From Piscinibacter aquaticus (GTDB lineage Bacteria > Pseudomonadota > Gammaproteobacteria > Burkholderiales > Burkholderiaceae_C), in contig VOPW01000001.1 in assembly GCA_007994965.1 (NCBI GenBank), positions 3,596,001 through 3,660,000 on the forward strand: 64,000 nt of DNA. Reading direction: 5' to 3'. This document shows positions 52,470 to 63,662 of the stretch, one piece after another (positions within the stretch are counted from its first letter, which is position 1; each line of letters begins with the position of its first letter). The notes under the pieces were generated by a model that ran no database searches, had not been told where the DNA came from, and saw only the letters and a program-made list of their open reading frames with translations. The translations under genes were made by a program, and so were the position numbers.

Positions 52470-55400
52470 TCACTGGGCTGCCGGCCGCGGCGGTGCGGCC
52501 GGGGCATCGAGCGGCGGCGCGGGCTCGGCCACCTTGCGCTCGATGCGTTCCACCTTCGGGTCGGACCACGGGCCGCTGACGTGGAATTCGCGCGTGCCCG
52601 CCTCGGTCAGCGGGCGGCGCAGGAACATCTGCGCGAGGAAGGTGCCCAGGCCGACCGCCGGGTTGATCGCCGCATAGGCCAGCGACGCGGTGCCGGCATT
52701 GATCTCGGGCACGACGACCACGCGCAGGTCCTGCGTCTCGCGGGCGATGTCGGCCGGCCTTCCATCAGCACGGCTGCCTGCACGCCGCGCATGCGCAGGT
52801 TGTTGGTGCTGGCCACCCCTGGGCGATCTTCAGGTCGCCGGTCAGCGCATCGAAGGCAAAGCCTTCCTGAAACACGTCGCGGAAGTCGAGCACCAGCCGC
52901 CGCGGCAGCGCCTGCAGGCTGAGCACGCCCAGCAGCCGCGCGGCGCCGGGTCGGCCTTCAGAAACTGACCGTTGTCGACCGATACCGCCACGTTGCCAGA
53001 CAGCGTCGGGTAGTCCAGCGACAGCGGCGAGCCCAGCCACGACACGGCCGGCGAGCTGGCCCTTGCCACCGCGCACGGCCTTGCCGGTGCCCAGCCGCTC
53101 GAGCAGCGTGCCGGCATCGGCGATGTCGAGCTTGAAGTCGAGCACCGCGCGGCGGCGCACGCTGGAGGCGGCGCCCGGCGCGGTCAGGTAGGTGCCGCCG
53201 ATCTCGGACCACTGGCCGCTGCCGACCAGCTGCGCGTCCGGCGTGGTCAGCGCCAGGCGGTTCAGCCGCCATTCGCGCCGCGCATCGCGGCCCTCGCCGA
53301 CCACGCGGTTGACGGCATCGACCTCGACGCGGCCGAGCCGCTTGCCGCGCAGCTCGAAGTCCTCGACGACGATGTCCAGCGACGGCACGGTGGTGGGCGC
53401 CTGCTGGTCGAGCAGCGTCTCGACCTGGGCGTCGTCACCCTTGGGCAGCGACAGGCGCGCCAGCCGCGCATGCACCCGCCCGGCGGATTGCGCCGCGGTG
53501 GCAGCGCGGTACTCGACGTAGCCGCTGACCTGGTCGGCTTCGATATTCGCCTTCCAGCGGTTGTCGTCGCGGGTGGCGCCGACGACCACGCGGTTGAACT
53601 GGCGCGCGGAGGTGTCGAGCGTCTGCGCTCGCAGCGCGATCTGCGTCGGCAGGTAGCCGCCGGTCTCACCCGCCGCTGCGCTGCCGCTGCCTGACGCAGG
53701 GCTGGCGGTGGCACCCGGAAAGAGCCGTGAGGCGACGCCGTCCCAGGCATCGAGCGGCAAGGACGCCAGGGCTCGCATGGACCCAGACGCCGGACGATGG
53801 CGTGGGCGCCGGTTCGTTGATGCCGATGCCGCCGCGCAGCACGCGCGGGCCGGCTTCGGCGAGCTCGCGTTCGTACTGCACCTGCAGCAGCGGGCCGAGG
53901 TCGATCCGCAGCGTGTCGCGCGGCGCCTGCCCAGCCACCGGCTCGCCGGCGAGCGCGGTCTGGTAGCGCAGCGGCAGCGGCGACTCGGCCGCCTTGCGCA
54001 GCGGCGCGGGCAGGTCCGAGGCCAGTCCGGTGAGGTTGCTCGTCACGTTGAGCTCCGGAAAGCCTTTCACGAAGCCCAGGCTGGCGCGGTAGGCGGTCGG
54101 CCGCTGAAGTGGCTGGCCGTGCGCGACAGCACCCCGAGCTCGCTGGCGCGGCGCAGGCCCTCGGCGGTGGCCGTGCCCTGGCCGCTGAAACGCAGCGAGC
54201 CGTCGGGCTGCGTCGAGCCATCGAAGCTCGCCTCGCCGCCCAGCATGCGCGCGGTGGCGCCCGTGATCGTCAAGCCCTTCTGCGTGAAGTCGATGCGAGC
54301 GCGCGCCCCAGCCATCAACGGCGTGTCCGGCGTCATGCGCACGTCGTTGCCGGCCAGTGCCAGGCTGCCCTTGACCGTGCTGGCCGGCAGATCGGCCAGC
54401 GGCAACGCCAGCCCAGCTTCAGCTCCGCATTGCCGCTGGCGGTGGCGCGCGACAAGGCGCCGCCCGTCCACTGCCCGACCGGCGTGGCATTGACGAAGCG
54501 CAGCATGTCGGCCAGCGGGCCGCGGGCCACGCCGTCCAGCGCCAGCACCGGCTGGCTGGCGAGGTTGCGGAAGCCGCCGTTGACTGGCTGATCGCCACAC
54601 CGGCGAGCTGCGCGCGGGCGTTGCGGATCTCCAGCACCGCGCGGTCGATCACCGGTCGCCGCTGACCTGCGTGAACGCCGGCCAGGGCGAGGTCCAGGCC
54701 GGCTGGTTCTCGATCGCCGGCAGGCTCGGCACGTAGTCGAAGGTCGCGCCTTCGATCCGCGCGGCGATGCGGAACTCGCCGTCCTTCGGATCGCGGGTGC
54801 CGTGGTACGGAAGTCCCAGAGATCGCCCTTGACGCGAAAGCTCGCGTCGCGCACCGTGCCGCCGCGGATCGCACGGCCGAGGTAGCGGCGCGTGTCGACC
54901 AGTGCACCGGCAGGTAGCGCGCGACCTGCGTGGCGTCGCCCTGTACGATGCGCCCATCGAGTTCGATCAGCCCGGGCAGCCGGCCGCCCTTGCGGAAGCC
55001 CTCGCCGGCGCCGGTGGACCAGCGCGCGCTGAGCTCGCCCTGTGCATCGGCATTGGTGAAGCGGCCTTCCTTCACCGTCACGCTCACCTGGGGCGGCTGA
55101 CCGGCGGCGCGCGGTGCGATGGTCCAGGCCAGCTGCGCGCCCAGCGCCTTGAAGGGCACGCGCGGTTCGTCGAAGACGCCGGGAAGTCGAGCTCGCCGTC
55201 GGCGATGTCCAGCCGCGCCTGCCCGCCGGCCTCGGTGGCACTGACCTGCACGGTCGCATTGCGCAGCCCGGGCCGGCCGACGCCGCCTTCCGCCGCCGGC
55301 CGTGCGGCCAGCGACAGGCCGGTGAACTGAGCCTTGGCGCGGTATTTGGTCGGGGCATCGAGCGGGCCGGACCAGTTGGGCCGCCAGGCCGGTCACCACG

Positions 55401-56616
55401 CCCTGCGGCGCCAGCTCGGCCAGCAGCCGGCGCAGCGCCTCGCCCAGCGGCAGCCGGCCGGCGATCTGCGCCATCACGTCCAGATCGAGGCGCTGCGCGC
55501 TGAACTCGCCACCGGTGACCGCCTCGCCGTCGCGCTGCTTCCAGGCCAGCGCGAGGTCGCCCTGCGGCCAGCGCACGCCGTCGCCGGTGAGGAAGCCGAA
55601 GTCCTGCAGCGCGATCGACACGCCCTGCTCGTCGCGGCGCACCGACAGCCGCCCCTGCACCTGCTCGACGACCAGCGGCTCGACGTTGGCCGCCAGCCGC
55701 ATCGACACCGCGCGCAGCGCGACGTCGGCCGTGACGGCGGTCGGGCGGCCTTCCTTCAGGTCGATCCAGGCGCGCACGGCGCCGTCGCCCTCGTCGAGCT
55801 CGAAGGGCAGCGTGACGTAGCGGCGCAGCTCCTTCACGTCGGCGCGCGGCAGGCTGACGAACGCGGTACCGCTCCAGCGCTGCCAGTCGCCCGGCCGCGA
55901 CAGCAGCGGCCGGGTGAAGCGGCCGCGCAGGCTGAAGCGCTCGCCCCAGGGGTCGTCGGGCGTCGCATCCAGCCGCAGGTCATGGTGCAGCAGGCCGTTG
56001 CGCACCGCCAGCTGCACCTGCGTCAGCGCCAGCGTCGGCGCATCGCGCTGTTCGTCCGTCCAGTACAGGCTGCCGTCGCGGATGATGAATTCGGTCTGGC
56101 GGAAGAACCAATCGCCCAGCGCGCCGTCACTGCCCTCGCTGGCGCTCATCTCCAGCCCGGCGACGAAGATGCGGCCGGCGCTGTCGCGGCGGATCTCCAG
56201 CTGCGGCCCTTCGATCAGCAGCTGCTCGAAGCGCAACTCCAGCGCCGGCAGCGAGCGCGCGGACAGCGCCGCCAGCACGCGCGGCAGCTGCAGCGCCGGA
56301 CGGCCCTGCGCATCGAGCAGGGTCACGTCGCGCAGCTCCACGCTCGGCACCCAGCCGTGGCTGGTGGCGGTGATGCCGCCGATGCGCACCGGAACCCCAG
56401 CGCGCGGCTCGCCTGGGTTTCCAGTTGCGGGCGCCACTGTTCGATCCGCGGCAGAATCCCCCAATGAAGAGTCAACCAGAGCGTCAGAAATAAGCTTGCC
56501 GCCGCAAAGATGAGGCCGAAGGCGAAGCGCAGCACGAATCGCAGCGGCCGCCGCGGTGCGGCAGGCAAGCGGTGCGGCGCAGTGGCAGCACCGGCGACGG
56601 GCGGGGTCAGGGGCAT
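52470..56616 (-). CDS. yhdP: YhdP-family AsmA-like envelope protein (about ten or more frame breaks)
   Basis: Very long envelope protein, about 1,380 residues when rejoined. An N-terminal membrane anchor (FVLRFAFGLIFAAASLFLTLW) leads into a repetitive beta body typical of YhdP/TIGR02099 proteins: VPVRIGGITATSHGWVPSVEL, LRDVTLLDAQGRPALQLPR, FIIRDGSLYWTDEQRD. The C-terminal DUF3971/AsmA part ends INPAVGLGTFLAQMFLRRPL and DPKVERIERK. YhdP relatives span the periplasm and carry phospholipids to the outer membrane. Breaks traced to CCWGG sites include 52754-52757, 54408-54411, 54584-54587, 54652-54655 and 54899-54902. The start at 56616 is followed by a proline-rich leader. It is divergent from glnE. 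Confidence 0.85.
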
Positions 56617-56755
56617 GAAAACAACGCTATGCCAGCGAGGGATCAGGGCACGAGGTTCGCGCTTGCGCAGGGAGCCGCGCAGCGCCGTTTCTTCTTCGTC
56701 TGGCCCGCGGCCACAGCGCTGAAACCAATCTAGCACACTGACCCCTACCGACACG

Positions 56756-59501
56756 ATGGGTTCCGACTCGCACCCCGCCACGCCATCGCAACATGCTGTG
56801 ACACCGCCGGCCCTGGCGGAGCACAGCCGCTTCGTGCAGCGCATCCGCCGGCGCTACGCCGCCGAACTGCCGCTGCTGCCGCCCGGGCTGCCACGCCGCA
56901 AGACCGTCACCGAGCTGGTGTCCACGCTGCGCGAAGGCGGCCGCGGCGGCCAGCGCGCTGCGCGTGGCGCGGCATCTGGTGCTCGAACGCTGGCCGTGCT
57001 CGACGTCGAGCAGGGTTGCGTGATGGACGACGTGACGCTGGCGATGAGCGAGCTCGCCGAGGCCACGCTCGATCTGGCCCTGGCCCAGGCCATCGCCGAC
57101 CAGTCCGTGCGCCACGGCCAGCCGCGCACCGAAGCCGGCGGCGACATCGAGTTCTGGGTGGTCGGCATGGGCAAGCTCGGCGCCCGCGAGCTCAACGTGT
57201 CGTCGGACATCGACCTGGTCTACGTCTACGAAGACGACGGGCAGACCGACGGCAGCGTGCCGATCAGCGCGCACGAGTTCTTCTCGCAGGTGGCGCGCGG
57301 CCTGTATGCGCTGATCGGCGACACCACGGACGACGGCTTCGTCTTCCGCGTCGACTGGCCCTGCGCCCGAACGGCAATTCCGGCCCGCCGGTGGTCAGCC
57401 TGTCGATGCTGGAGGAATACCTGCAGGTGCAGGGCCGCGAGTGGGAGCGCTTCGCCTGGCTGAAGAGCCGCGTCGTCGCACCCCGCGCCAGCGTCAGCAA
57501 CGGCCGTGCGCTGGCGCTGCGCTCGATCGTCAACAGCTTCGTCTACCGCAAATACCTCGACTACGGCGTCTTCGAGGGCCTGCGCCAGCTGCACCGCAAG
57601 GTGCGCGACGAGGCGCAGCGCCGCGCCGCCGGCCGGCCCGAGCGCGCCAACGACGTCAAGCTCTCGCGCGGCGGCATCCGCGAGATCGAGTTCATCGTGC
57701 AGCTGCTGCTGGTGGTGCGCGGCGGGCAGTTCCCCGAGATGCGCACGCGCTCGACGCTGAAGGCGCTGTCGCGGCTGGCCGCCGCCGGCCTGATGAAGCC
57801 GGAGAGCGCCAACCGGCTGGCCGACGCCTATGTCTTCCTGCGCCGCGTCGAGCACCGCATCCAGTATCTCGACGACCAGCAGACGCACCTGCTGCCCACC
57901 GGCGACGGCGACCTGAACTGGATCGCGCGCAGCCTCGGCCGGCCTGCAATGCCGATGCCTGCGAGCTGCTCGACAAGCTCGGCGAGGTGCGCGAGTTCGT
58001 GGCGCTGGAATTCGACGCGCTGCTGCACGATGGCCGCGACAGCACCGCCAGCAAGGGCAGTGGCAGCTGCAAAACCTGCGGCAACCCGCCGCCGCCGCTG
58101 GACAGCGAAGCCTTCGCCGAGAAGCTGCCGCCCGAGCTGGGCGAACGGGTGCGCCGGCTGTGCGCGCTGCCGAAGATCCAGGCCCTGCGCGAGGAAAGCA
58201 AGGCGCGGCTTGGCCGGCTGATCGCCCGCGCCGCAATGGCCGCGCGCAGCGGCGACTGCACGATGGAAGCGGCGCAGCGTTTCGTCGACTGGGTCGAGCC
58301 GCTGCTGCGCCGCGAGAGCTACCTCGCGCTGCTGGTCGAGCGCCCCGAAGTGCAGAACCGGCTGCTGCGCCTGCTCGGGCTGGCGCGCTGGCCGATGCGC
58401 TACCTGATGCGCCACCCCGGCGTGATCGACGAGCTGGCCGACGAGCGCTTGCTGCACGGCCGCTTCGACCCCGCCGAATTCGCCGCCGAGCTGGAAGCCC
58501 GCCACGAGGCCTGGGAACGCTCCGGCCAGGCCGACCCCGAGGCGCTGCTCGACACGCTGCGCCGCGCCCACCACGCAGAGGTCTTTCGCACGCTGGTGCG
58601 CGACGTCGAATCGCACATCACCGTCGAGCAAGTGGCTGACGAGTTGTCGGCGCTCGCCGATGCGACGCTCGCCCGCACGCTGGCCTGGGCCTGGAAGCAC
58701 CTGAAGCAGGCGCATCGCCCCGAACCGCGCTTCGCGGTGATCGCCTACGGCAAGCTCGGCGGCAAGGAACTCGGCTACGGCAGCGACCTCGACGTGGTCT
58801 TCCTTTACGACGACGACGATGAACGCGCGCCGGAGGTGTACGGCGCCTTCACCCGCAAGCTGATCGGCTGGCTGACGCTGCGCACCGCGGCGGGCGAGCT
58901 GTTCGAGATCGACACCGCGCTGCGGCCCAACGGCAACTCGGGGATGCTGGTCACCTCGATGGCCTCGTTCGAGAAATACCAGACCGGCCGCGGCAGCAAC
59001 ACCGCGTGGACCTGGGAACACCAGGCCCTCACGCGCGCCCGCTGGTGTGCCGGCCTCGGCGAACTCGAGCCACGCTTCGAGGCCGTGCGCCGCGCCGTGC
59101 TCGCCGCACCGCGCGACCACGCCGCGCTGCGCGACGAGGTGCGGGCGATGCGCGAGCTCGCCGCCGCCGCGCGGCCGGTGCGCGAGGGCCTGTTCGACGT
59201 CAAGCACAGCCCGGGCGGCATGGTCGACGTGGAGTTCGCGGTGCAGTACCTCGTGCTGGCGCACAGCGCCGCGCACCCCGAACTGCTCGACAACAAGGGC
59301 AACATCGCCCTGTTGCAGCGCGCGCAGGAGGCCGGGCTGCTGCCCGACCATGTCGGCGCGCGCGCGGCCGATGCCTACCGCGAGCTGCGCCGCGCGCAGC
59401 ACCGCGCGCGGCTCGATGAACAGCCGACGCAGGTCGATCCCGCCACGCTCGCCGGGCACCGCGACGCGGTCCTCGCGTTGTGGCGCACGGTGTTCGGTTG
59501 A
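56756..59501 (+). CDS. glnE: Bifunctional glutamine synthetase adenylyltransferase/deadenylase (several frame breaks)
   Basis: Regulates glutamine synthetase by attaching and removing AMP, about 915 residues. The two nucleotidyltransferase domains each show the acidic metal site: WVVGMGKLGARELNVSSDIDLVYVY in the deadenylase half, here noted for its G-x-G-x-x-x-x-E-x-x-x-x-S-D-x-D pattern, and YGKLGGKELGYGSDLDVVFLY in the adenylylase half. Each is followed by LRPNGNSG. Breaks lie near 56950, 56990-56993, 57355-57358 and 57943-57946, the last three fitting one base lost from CCTGG. The 3' two-thirds (57960-59501) is intact. It is divergent from yhdP, and its stop overlaps the TTG of the rhomboid gene. 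Confidence 0.93.
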
Positions 59502-60091
59502 ACACTGCCCCGGCCCCTCGCGCCTGGATCGCGCTGACGCTGCTGCTCGTGCTGATGGCGATCGGCGGCTGGTGGCTGCCGCGCGCGGCACTCGACTGGC
59601 AGCCGGCGCTCGCCGCCCGCGAGCCGTGGCGCGCGCTGAGCGCTGCGGCCGTGCACTACAGCCCGCTGCACCTGGGCGCCAACCTGGCCGGTGCGGCGCT
59701 GGTCGGCGCGCTCGGCGTGGTGGCACGTGTGCCAGGGTCGATCGTGCTGGCCTGGGCCGTGGCATGGCCGCTGACCCACCTCGGCCTGCTGCTGCGGCCC
59801 GAGCTGCTGCACTACGGCGGCCTGTCGGGCGTGCTGCACGCCGGCGTGGCAGCGGCCGCGCTGTGGCTGGTGGCGCGCGACCGCGGCCGCCGGCAGCTGA
59901 TCGGCGCGGCGATCCTCGCCGTGCTGCTGGTCAAGATCCTTGGCGAGGCCCCGTGGGGGCCTGCCATCCAGATCCGCGACGGCTGGGACATCGCCGTCGC
60001 GCCCTTCGCCCATGCCAGTGGCGCGCTGTGCGGGTTGTTGTGCGCGCGACTGGCCTTGCTGCTCCCGAACGCTTCCCGCCATGACGACTGA
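59498..60091 (+). CDS. rrtA: Rhombosortase (rhomboid-family protease for GlyGly-CTERM proteins)
   Basis: Intact membrane protein of 197 residues with six helices. The rhomboid active-site serine is in YGGLSGVLHAGVAAAAL (G-x-S-G-x-x-H), the catalytic histidine in PFAHASGALCGLLCARL, and an N-terminal AAAVHYSPLHLGANL precedes them. The compact size and G-L-S-G-V-L-H motif match rhombosortase more than GlpG. It would cleave GlyGly-CTERM tails, such as those of the S8 proteases at 20420-23950. TTG at 59498 overlaps the glnE stop (TTGA); no other start fits. Its stop overlaps the next gene by 11 nt. Confidence 0.8.
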   Translation: MNTAPAPRAWIALTLLLVLMAIGGWWLPRAALDWQPALAAREPWRALSAAAVHYSPLHLGANLAGAALVGALGVVARVPGSIVLAWAVAWPLTHLGLLLRPELLHYGGLSGVLHAGVAAAALWLVARDRGRRQLIGAAILAVLLVKILGEAPWGPAIQIRDGWDIAVAPFAHASGALCGLLCARLALLLPNASRHDD

Positions 60092-60976
60092 ACGCAAGGA
60101 CCGCCTCGACACCCTGGCCGTCACCTCGCTGGTGCTGTGCTGCTTCTTGTGGGGCTGAATCAGGTGGCCGCCAAGGTGGCCATCGCCGAGGTGCCGCCGC
60201 TGGCCCAGGCGGCGATCCGATCGCTCGGCGGCGCGGCGCTGGTGCTGGCCTGGGCGTGGTGGCGCGGCATCCGCCTGTTCGAGCGCGACGGCTCGCTGTC
60301 CGGTGGCCTGACCGCCGGCCTGCTCTTCGCTGCCGAGTTCGGCTGCATCTTCCTCGGCCTGCAATACACCACCGCCTCGCGCATGGCGGTGTTCATCTAC
60401 ATCTCGCCCTTCGTCGTGGCGCTGGGCATGCCCTTCATCGCGAAGTCCGAGAAGCTCAGGCCGGCGCAGATGGGCGGCCTGCTGCTGGCCTTCGCCGGCG
60501 TGGCCTGGGGCTTCGCCGAGGGCTTCACGAAGCCCGCTGCCGGAGACCTGCAATGGCTCGGCGATGCGCTGGGCGTGGCCGCCGGCATGCTGTGGGGCGC
60601 GACGACGCTGGCAATCCGCGGCAGCCGGCTGTCGAGCGCCTCGGCCGAGAAGACACTGCTCTACCAGCTTGGCATCTCGGGCGTGGCGCTGGCGCTGGCC
60701 GCCGCCGTGGTCGGGCAGCCCTGGGCACCGACGCTGTCGGCACTCACCTGGGCGTCGATGCTCTTCCAGGTGGTGATCGTCACCTTCGCGAGCTACCTGC
60801 TGTGGTTCTGGCTGGTACGTCATTACCCGGCCACGCGGCTGGCCTCGTTCACGCTGCTGACGCCGGTGTTCGGCCTGCTGCTCGGGGCGCTGCTGCTCGG
60901 CGAGCCGATCACCACGCGGCTGGTGATCGCACTCGTCGCCGTGGCGGCAGGCATCTTGCTCGTCAACCGGCGGTGA
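60081..60976 (+). CDS. EamA/DMT-family transporter (one frame break)
   Basis: Drug/metabolite transporter of about 298 residues with ten helices in two EamA repeats. Segments are LAVTSLVLCCFLWG, FAAEFGCIFLGLQYTTASRMA, VFIYISPFVVALGMPF, GVAAGMLWGATTLAIRG and LLTPVFGLLLGALLLGEPI, the last being the conserved end of the second repeat. One C is missing near 60155, where GGCTGAAT reads as a stop; GGCCTGAAT gives LWGLNQVAAKV. The substrate is unknown. It overlaps the rhombosortase gene by 11 nt and the next gene by 4 nt. Confidence 0.87.
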
Positions 60977-61494
60977 GTTCGACGCTCGTCACGCTCGCGC
61001 TGCGCGGCGATCGCCGCGGCGCTGGCGGGCGGGGCTGGTGGCTCGACGGCCCGTCGTTCCTGTTCGTCTTCGCAGCGGCGCTGTCGGGGCCGCTGCTGGC
61101 CCGGCCATTGCTCGACCTCGCCGGCGATCTGCGCCGCCAAATGCGCGCGGCCGTGTGGACCCCGAAGGAAGGCCAGCACTTCGTGTATCGCGGAACGCCG
61201 CTCACGGTGCGCGAAGACATCGACCACCGCCGCTGGCTTCGCGCGACGGAGCTGCGCCGCATCGCCGGCTTCACCGCCAGCGACGGCGCGCTGGCACTGA
61301 GCCATCCGCAGCATTGGGAGAACGATGGCCGCGGCAACGGCTGGCTGGAGGCTGAAGCGGCGATCGTCCATCTTCGGCGGGATCCCGGCGCATCGGCGCA
61401 GCGTCTCGCGCAGTGGATCGAGCGGGAGGTGGCTTTCCCGGCACGGCGCCAGCGCGAGCGGCTGGGCATCCGCGTGCCGCCACCGAGAGGCTGA
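60973..61494 (+). CDS. Protein of unknown function
   Basis: Intact frame of 173 residues, not recognised. The first 60 residues contain one hydrophobic stretch (GPSFLFVFAAALSGPLLARPLL) that may be a membrane anchor. The rest is polar with LRRQMRAAVWTPKEGQHFVYRG and IDHRRWLRATELRRIAGF and ends basic (FPARRQRERLGIRVPPPRG). The GTG start overlaps the EamA stop (GTGA), indicating translational coupling. It is convergent with the rfaE2-type gene, 6 nt away. Confidence 0.55.
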   Translation: MSSTLVTLALRGDRRGAGGRGWWLDGPSFLFVFAAALSGPLLARPLLDLAGDLRRQMRAAVWTPKEGQHFVYRGTPLTVREDIDHRRWLRATELRRIAGFTASDGALALSHPQHWENDGRGNGWLEAEAAIVHLRRDPGASAQRLAQWIEREVAFPARRQRERLGIRVPPPRG

Positions 61495-61500
61495 GCCGGC

Positions 61501-61974
61501 TCAGCCGCGGATGCGCTTGACCAGCGACGTGGTCGAGTAGCCGTCGACAAAGGGCAGCGCGCGCGCCTCGCCGCCCCAGCTGCGCACCCACTTCGTCTCC
61601 TCGAGCGTCTCGATGTCGTAGTCGCCGCCCTTCACGTAGAGCTGCGGGCGCACGAGCTTGAGCAGCTCCACGGGGGTGGGTTCGTCGAACAGCGTCACCA
61701 GGCTCACGCTTTCCAGCGCGGCCAGCACGCAGGCGCGGTCGGCCTCGGCATTCAGCGGCCGATCGGGCCCTTTGCCCAGGCCGCGCGCCGAGGCGTCGCT
61801 GTTCAGCCCGATCACCAGGCTGGCACCGAGCGCACGTGCCTGCGCGAGGTAGCTGACATGGCCGCGGTGGAGGATGTCGAACACGCCGTTGGTGAACACG
61901 ACGGGCCGGGGCAGCGCCGCCACGCGCGCTGCGAGCTGATCGCGCGGGCAGAGCTTGTCGAGGAATTCGCTCAT
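61501..61974 (-). CDS. rfaE2: D-glycero-beta-D-manno-heptose 1-phosphate adenylyltransferase
   Basis: Intact enzyme of 157 residues that makes ADP-heptose for the lipopolysaccharide inner core. It corresponds to the C-terminal half of E. coli HldE; the kinase half is a separate gene elsewhere. The nucleotidyltransferase signature VVFTNGVFDILHRGHVSYLAQ (G-x-F-D-x-x-H-x-G-H) is clear, then GLNSDASARGLGKGPDRPLN and the terminal YVKGGDYDIETLEETKWV and DGYSTTSLVKRIRG. Betaproteobacteria commonly carry the split form. Confidence 0.93.
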   Translation of the reverse strand: MSEFLDKLCPRDQLAARVAALPRPVVFTNGVFDILHRGHVSYLAQARALGASLVIGLNSDASARGLGKGPDRPLNAEADRACVLAALESVSLVTLFDEPTPVELLKLVRPQLYVKGGDYDIETLEETKWVRSWGGEARALPFVDGYSTTSLVKRIRG

Positions 61975-62053
61975 GCGGCGATTGTCACCTGCGGGTCAGC
62001 ACCGCGGAGCACGCCGCCCGTAGACTGCTGGCGTTCCAACCGAGGAGACACCG

Positions 62054-62714
62054 ATGATCACGCTGTGCGGCATGTGCCTGTCGAACTACTACAACAAGGC
62101 CAAGATGGTGATGCTCGAGAAGGGCATCCCCGTCGACGAGCAGTTCGTCGCCACCGGCAGCAAGGACGAGGCCGTGCTGTCCTGCTCGCCACTGGGCAAG
62201 GTGCCGTTCATCCGAACCGAGCACGGCGCCTTGTGCGAGAGCCAGGGCGATCGTCGACTACCTCGAGGCGCTGCAGCCCGAACCTCGCCTGCTGCCGGCC
62301 GACCCCTGGGCCGCGGCGAAGGTGCGCGAGCTGACCACCTTCATCGACCTTCATCTCGAGCTGGTGGCGCGCGAGCTCTACGGCAAGGCCTTCTTCGGCG
62401 GCGAGATCAGCGAAAGCAACGCCGAGCGCGTGCGCAAGCAGCTGGTGAAGAACATCGCCGCGTTCCGGCGGCTGGCGAAGTTCTCGCCCTATGTCGCCGG
62501 CGACCAGTTCACGCAGGCCGACTGCTCGGCCTGGGTCAGCCTGCCGCTGGTGGGCATGGCCTCGCGCATGGTGCTCGGCGACGACCTGCTGGCCTCTGCC
62601 GGCGTCGACTGGAAGGCCTACGCGAAGTTCATCGGCGAACGGCCCAGCGCCCAGCGCATCACGGCCGACCGCAAGGCCGAGCAGGAACGACTGGCCGCCG
62701 CGAAGAAGGCCTGA
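62054..62714 (+). CDS. Glutathione S-transferase family protein (one frame break)
   Basis: GST-fold protein of about 219 residues. The thioredoxin-like N-terminal domain begins MITLCGMCLSNYYNKAKMVML and has the cis-proline and glutathione contacts in SPLGKVPFIRTEHGALCESQ. The helical C-terminal domain follows (FIDLHLELVARELYGKAFFG; DQFTQADCSAWVSLPLVGMA). At 62242-62247 CCAGGG reads in place of CCAGG; removing one G gives CESQAIVDYLEALQPEP. The substrate is unknown. Its 3' end is overlapped by the literal frame of the next, convergent gene. Confidence 0.88.
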
Positions 62715-63592
62715 GGCGCTTGTTCAGGCCGGGGCCGCGCCGGGGTCGGCGCCGTGCCGGCCGACAGCTTGGCAGTCACTTCCTTGCGGAAGCGATTGAG
62801 CTCCTGCACGCTGGCGAAGCTGCGCTCCATCAGCAGGCTCATGTTGTGCAGGATGCGCTCGACGACCTTGGTCTCCCACACGGCGTCGAACTGGATCTGC
62901 TTGTCCAGCCACTGCTCGAGCCACTCGGGATTGGGCAGGCGGCTCTGAACCGTGTCGCGCGGGAACAGCTTCACGTTGACGTGGAGGTTGGTCGGATGCA
63001 GCGCCTGCGCCGTGCGGCGCGCGCTGGCCATCAGCACGCCCACTTTCGCGAAGGCGGCACGGGCCTCGTCACCGAAGTTCTGCAGCGCGCGCTTCATGTA
63101 GCGCAGGTAGGCACCGCCGTGGCGGGCTTCGTCGCGCGCCAGCGTTTCGTAGATGGCCTTGATCACCGGCTCGGTGTGCCACTCGGCCGCGCGGCGATAC
63201 CAGTGGTTCAGGCGGATCTCGCCGCAGAAGTGCAGCATCAGGGTTTCGAGCGCCGGGGCCGGGTCGAACTCGAAGCGCACCTCGTGCAGCTCGGCCTCGG
63301 TGGGCACGAGATCCGGGCGGAAGCGGCGCAGATACTCCATCAGCACCAGCGAGTGCTTCTGCTCCTCGAAGAACCACACGCTCATGAACGCGGAGAAGTC
63401 GCTGTCGTCGCGGTTGTCGCGCAGGAACATCTCGGTGGCCGGCAGCGCCGCCCACTCGGTGATGGCGTTCATCTTGATGGTCTGCGCCTGCTCGTCGCTG
63501 AGCTTGCTGGCATCGAACTGGTCCCAAGGAATGTCCTTGTCCATGTTCCAGCGCACGGCTTCGAGCTGCTTGAAGAGTTCGGGGTAGATCAT
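62618..63592 (-). CDS. Ferritin-like diiron protein
   Basis: Four-helix-bundle protein of about 290-324 residues. Metal ligands are the glutamates and histidine of VWFFEEQKHSLVLMEYL and of ETLARDEARHGGAYLRY, the paired E-x-x-H signature of ferritin-like and acyl-ACP-desaturase-like diiron proteins. The frame starts MIYPELFKQLEAVRWNMDKD. As read it runs 97 nt into the GST gene; one C added near 62740 would stop it at 62724-62726 (ending GAAPA) without overlap, which is more likely. The reaction is unknown; oxygenase, oxidase or iron handling are all possible. Confidence 0.8.
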   Translation of the reverse strand: MIYPELFKQLEAVRWNMDKDIPWDQFDASKLSDEQAQTIKMNAITEWAALPATEMFLRDNRDDSDFSAFMSVWFFEEQKHSLVLMEYLRRFRPDLVPTEAELHEVRFEFDPAPALETLMLHFCGEIRLNHWYRRAAEWHTEPVIKAIYETLARDEARHGGAYLRYMKRALQNFGDEARAAFAKVGVLMASARRTAQALHPTNLHVNVKLFPRDTVQSRLPNPEWLEQWLDKQIQFDAVWETKVVERILHNMSLLMERSFASVQELNRFRKEVTAKLSAGTAPTPARPRPEQAPQAFFAAASRSCSALRSAVMRWALGRSPMNFA

Positions 63593-63662
63593 CGCGGGCC
63601 TCGGCAGAGCGCCGGATTCTAAGTCGCCACCCCCTCGCCGGGCGATCGGCGGGGCATCGCCC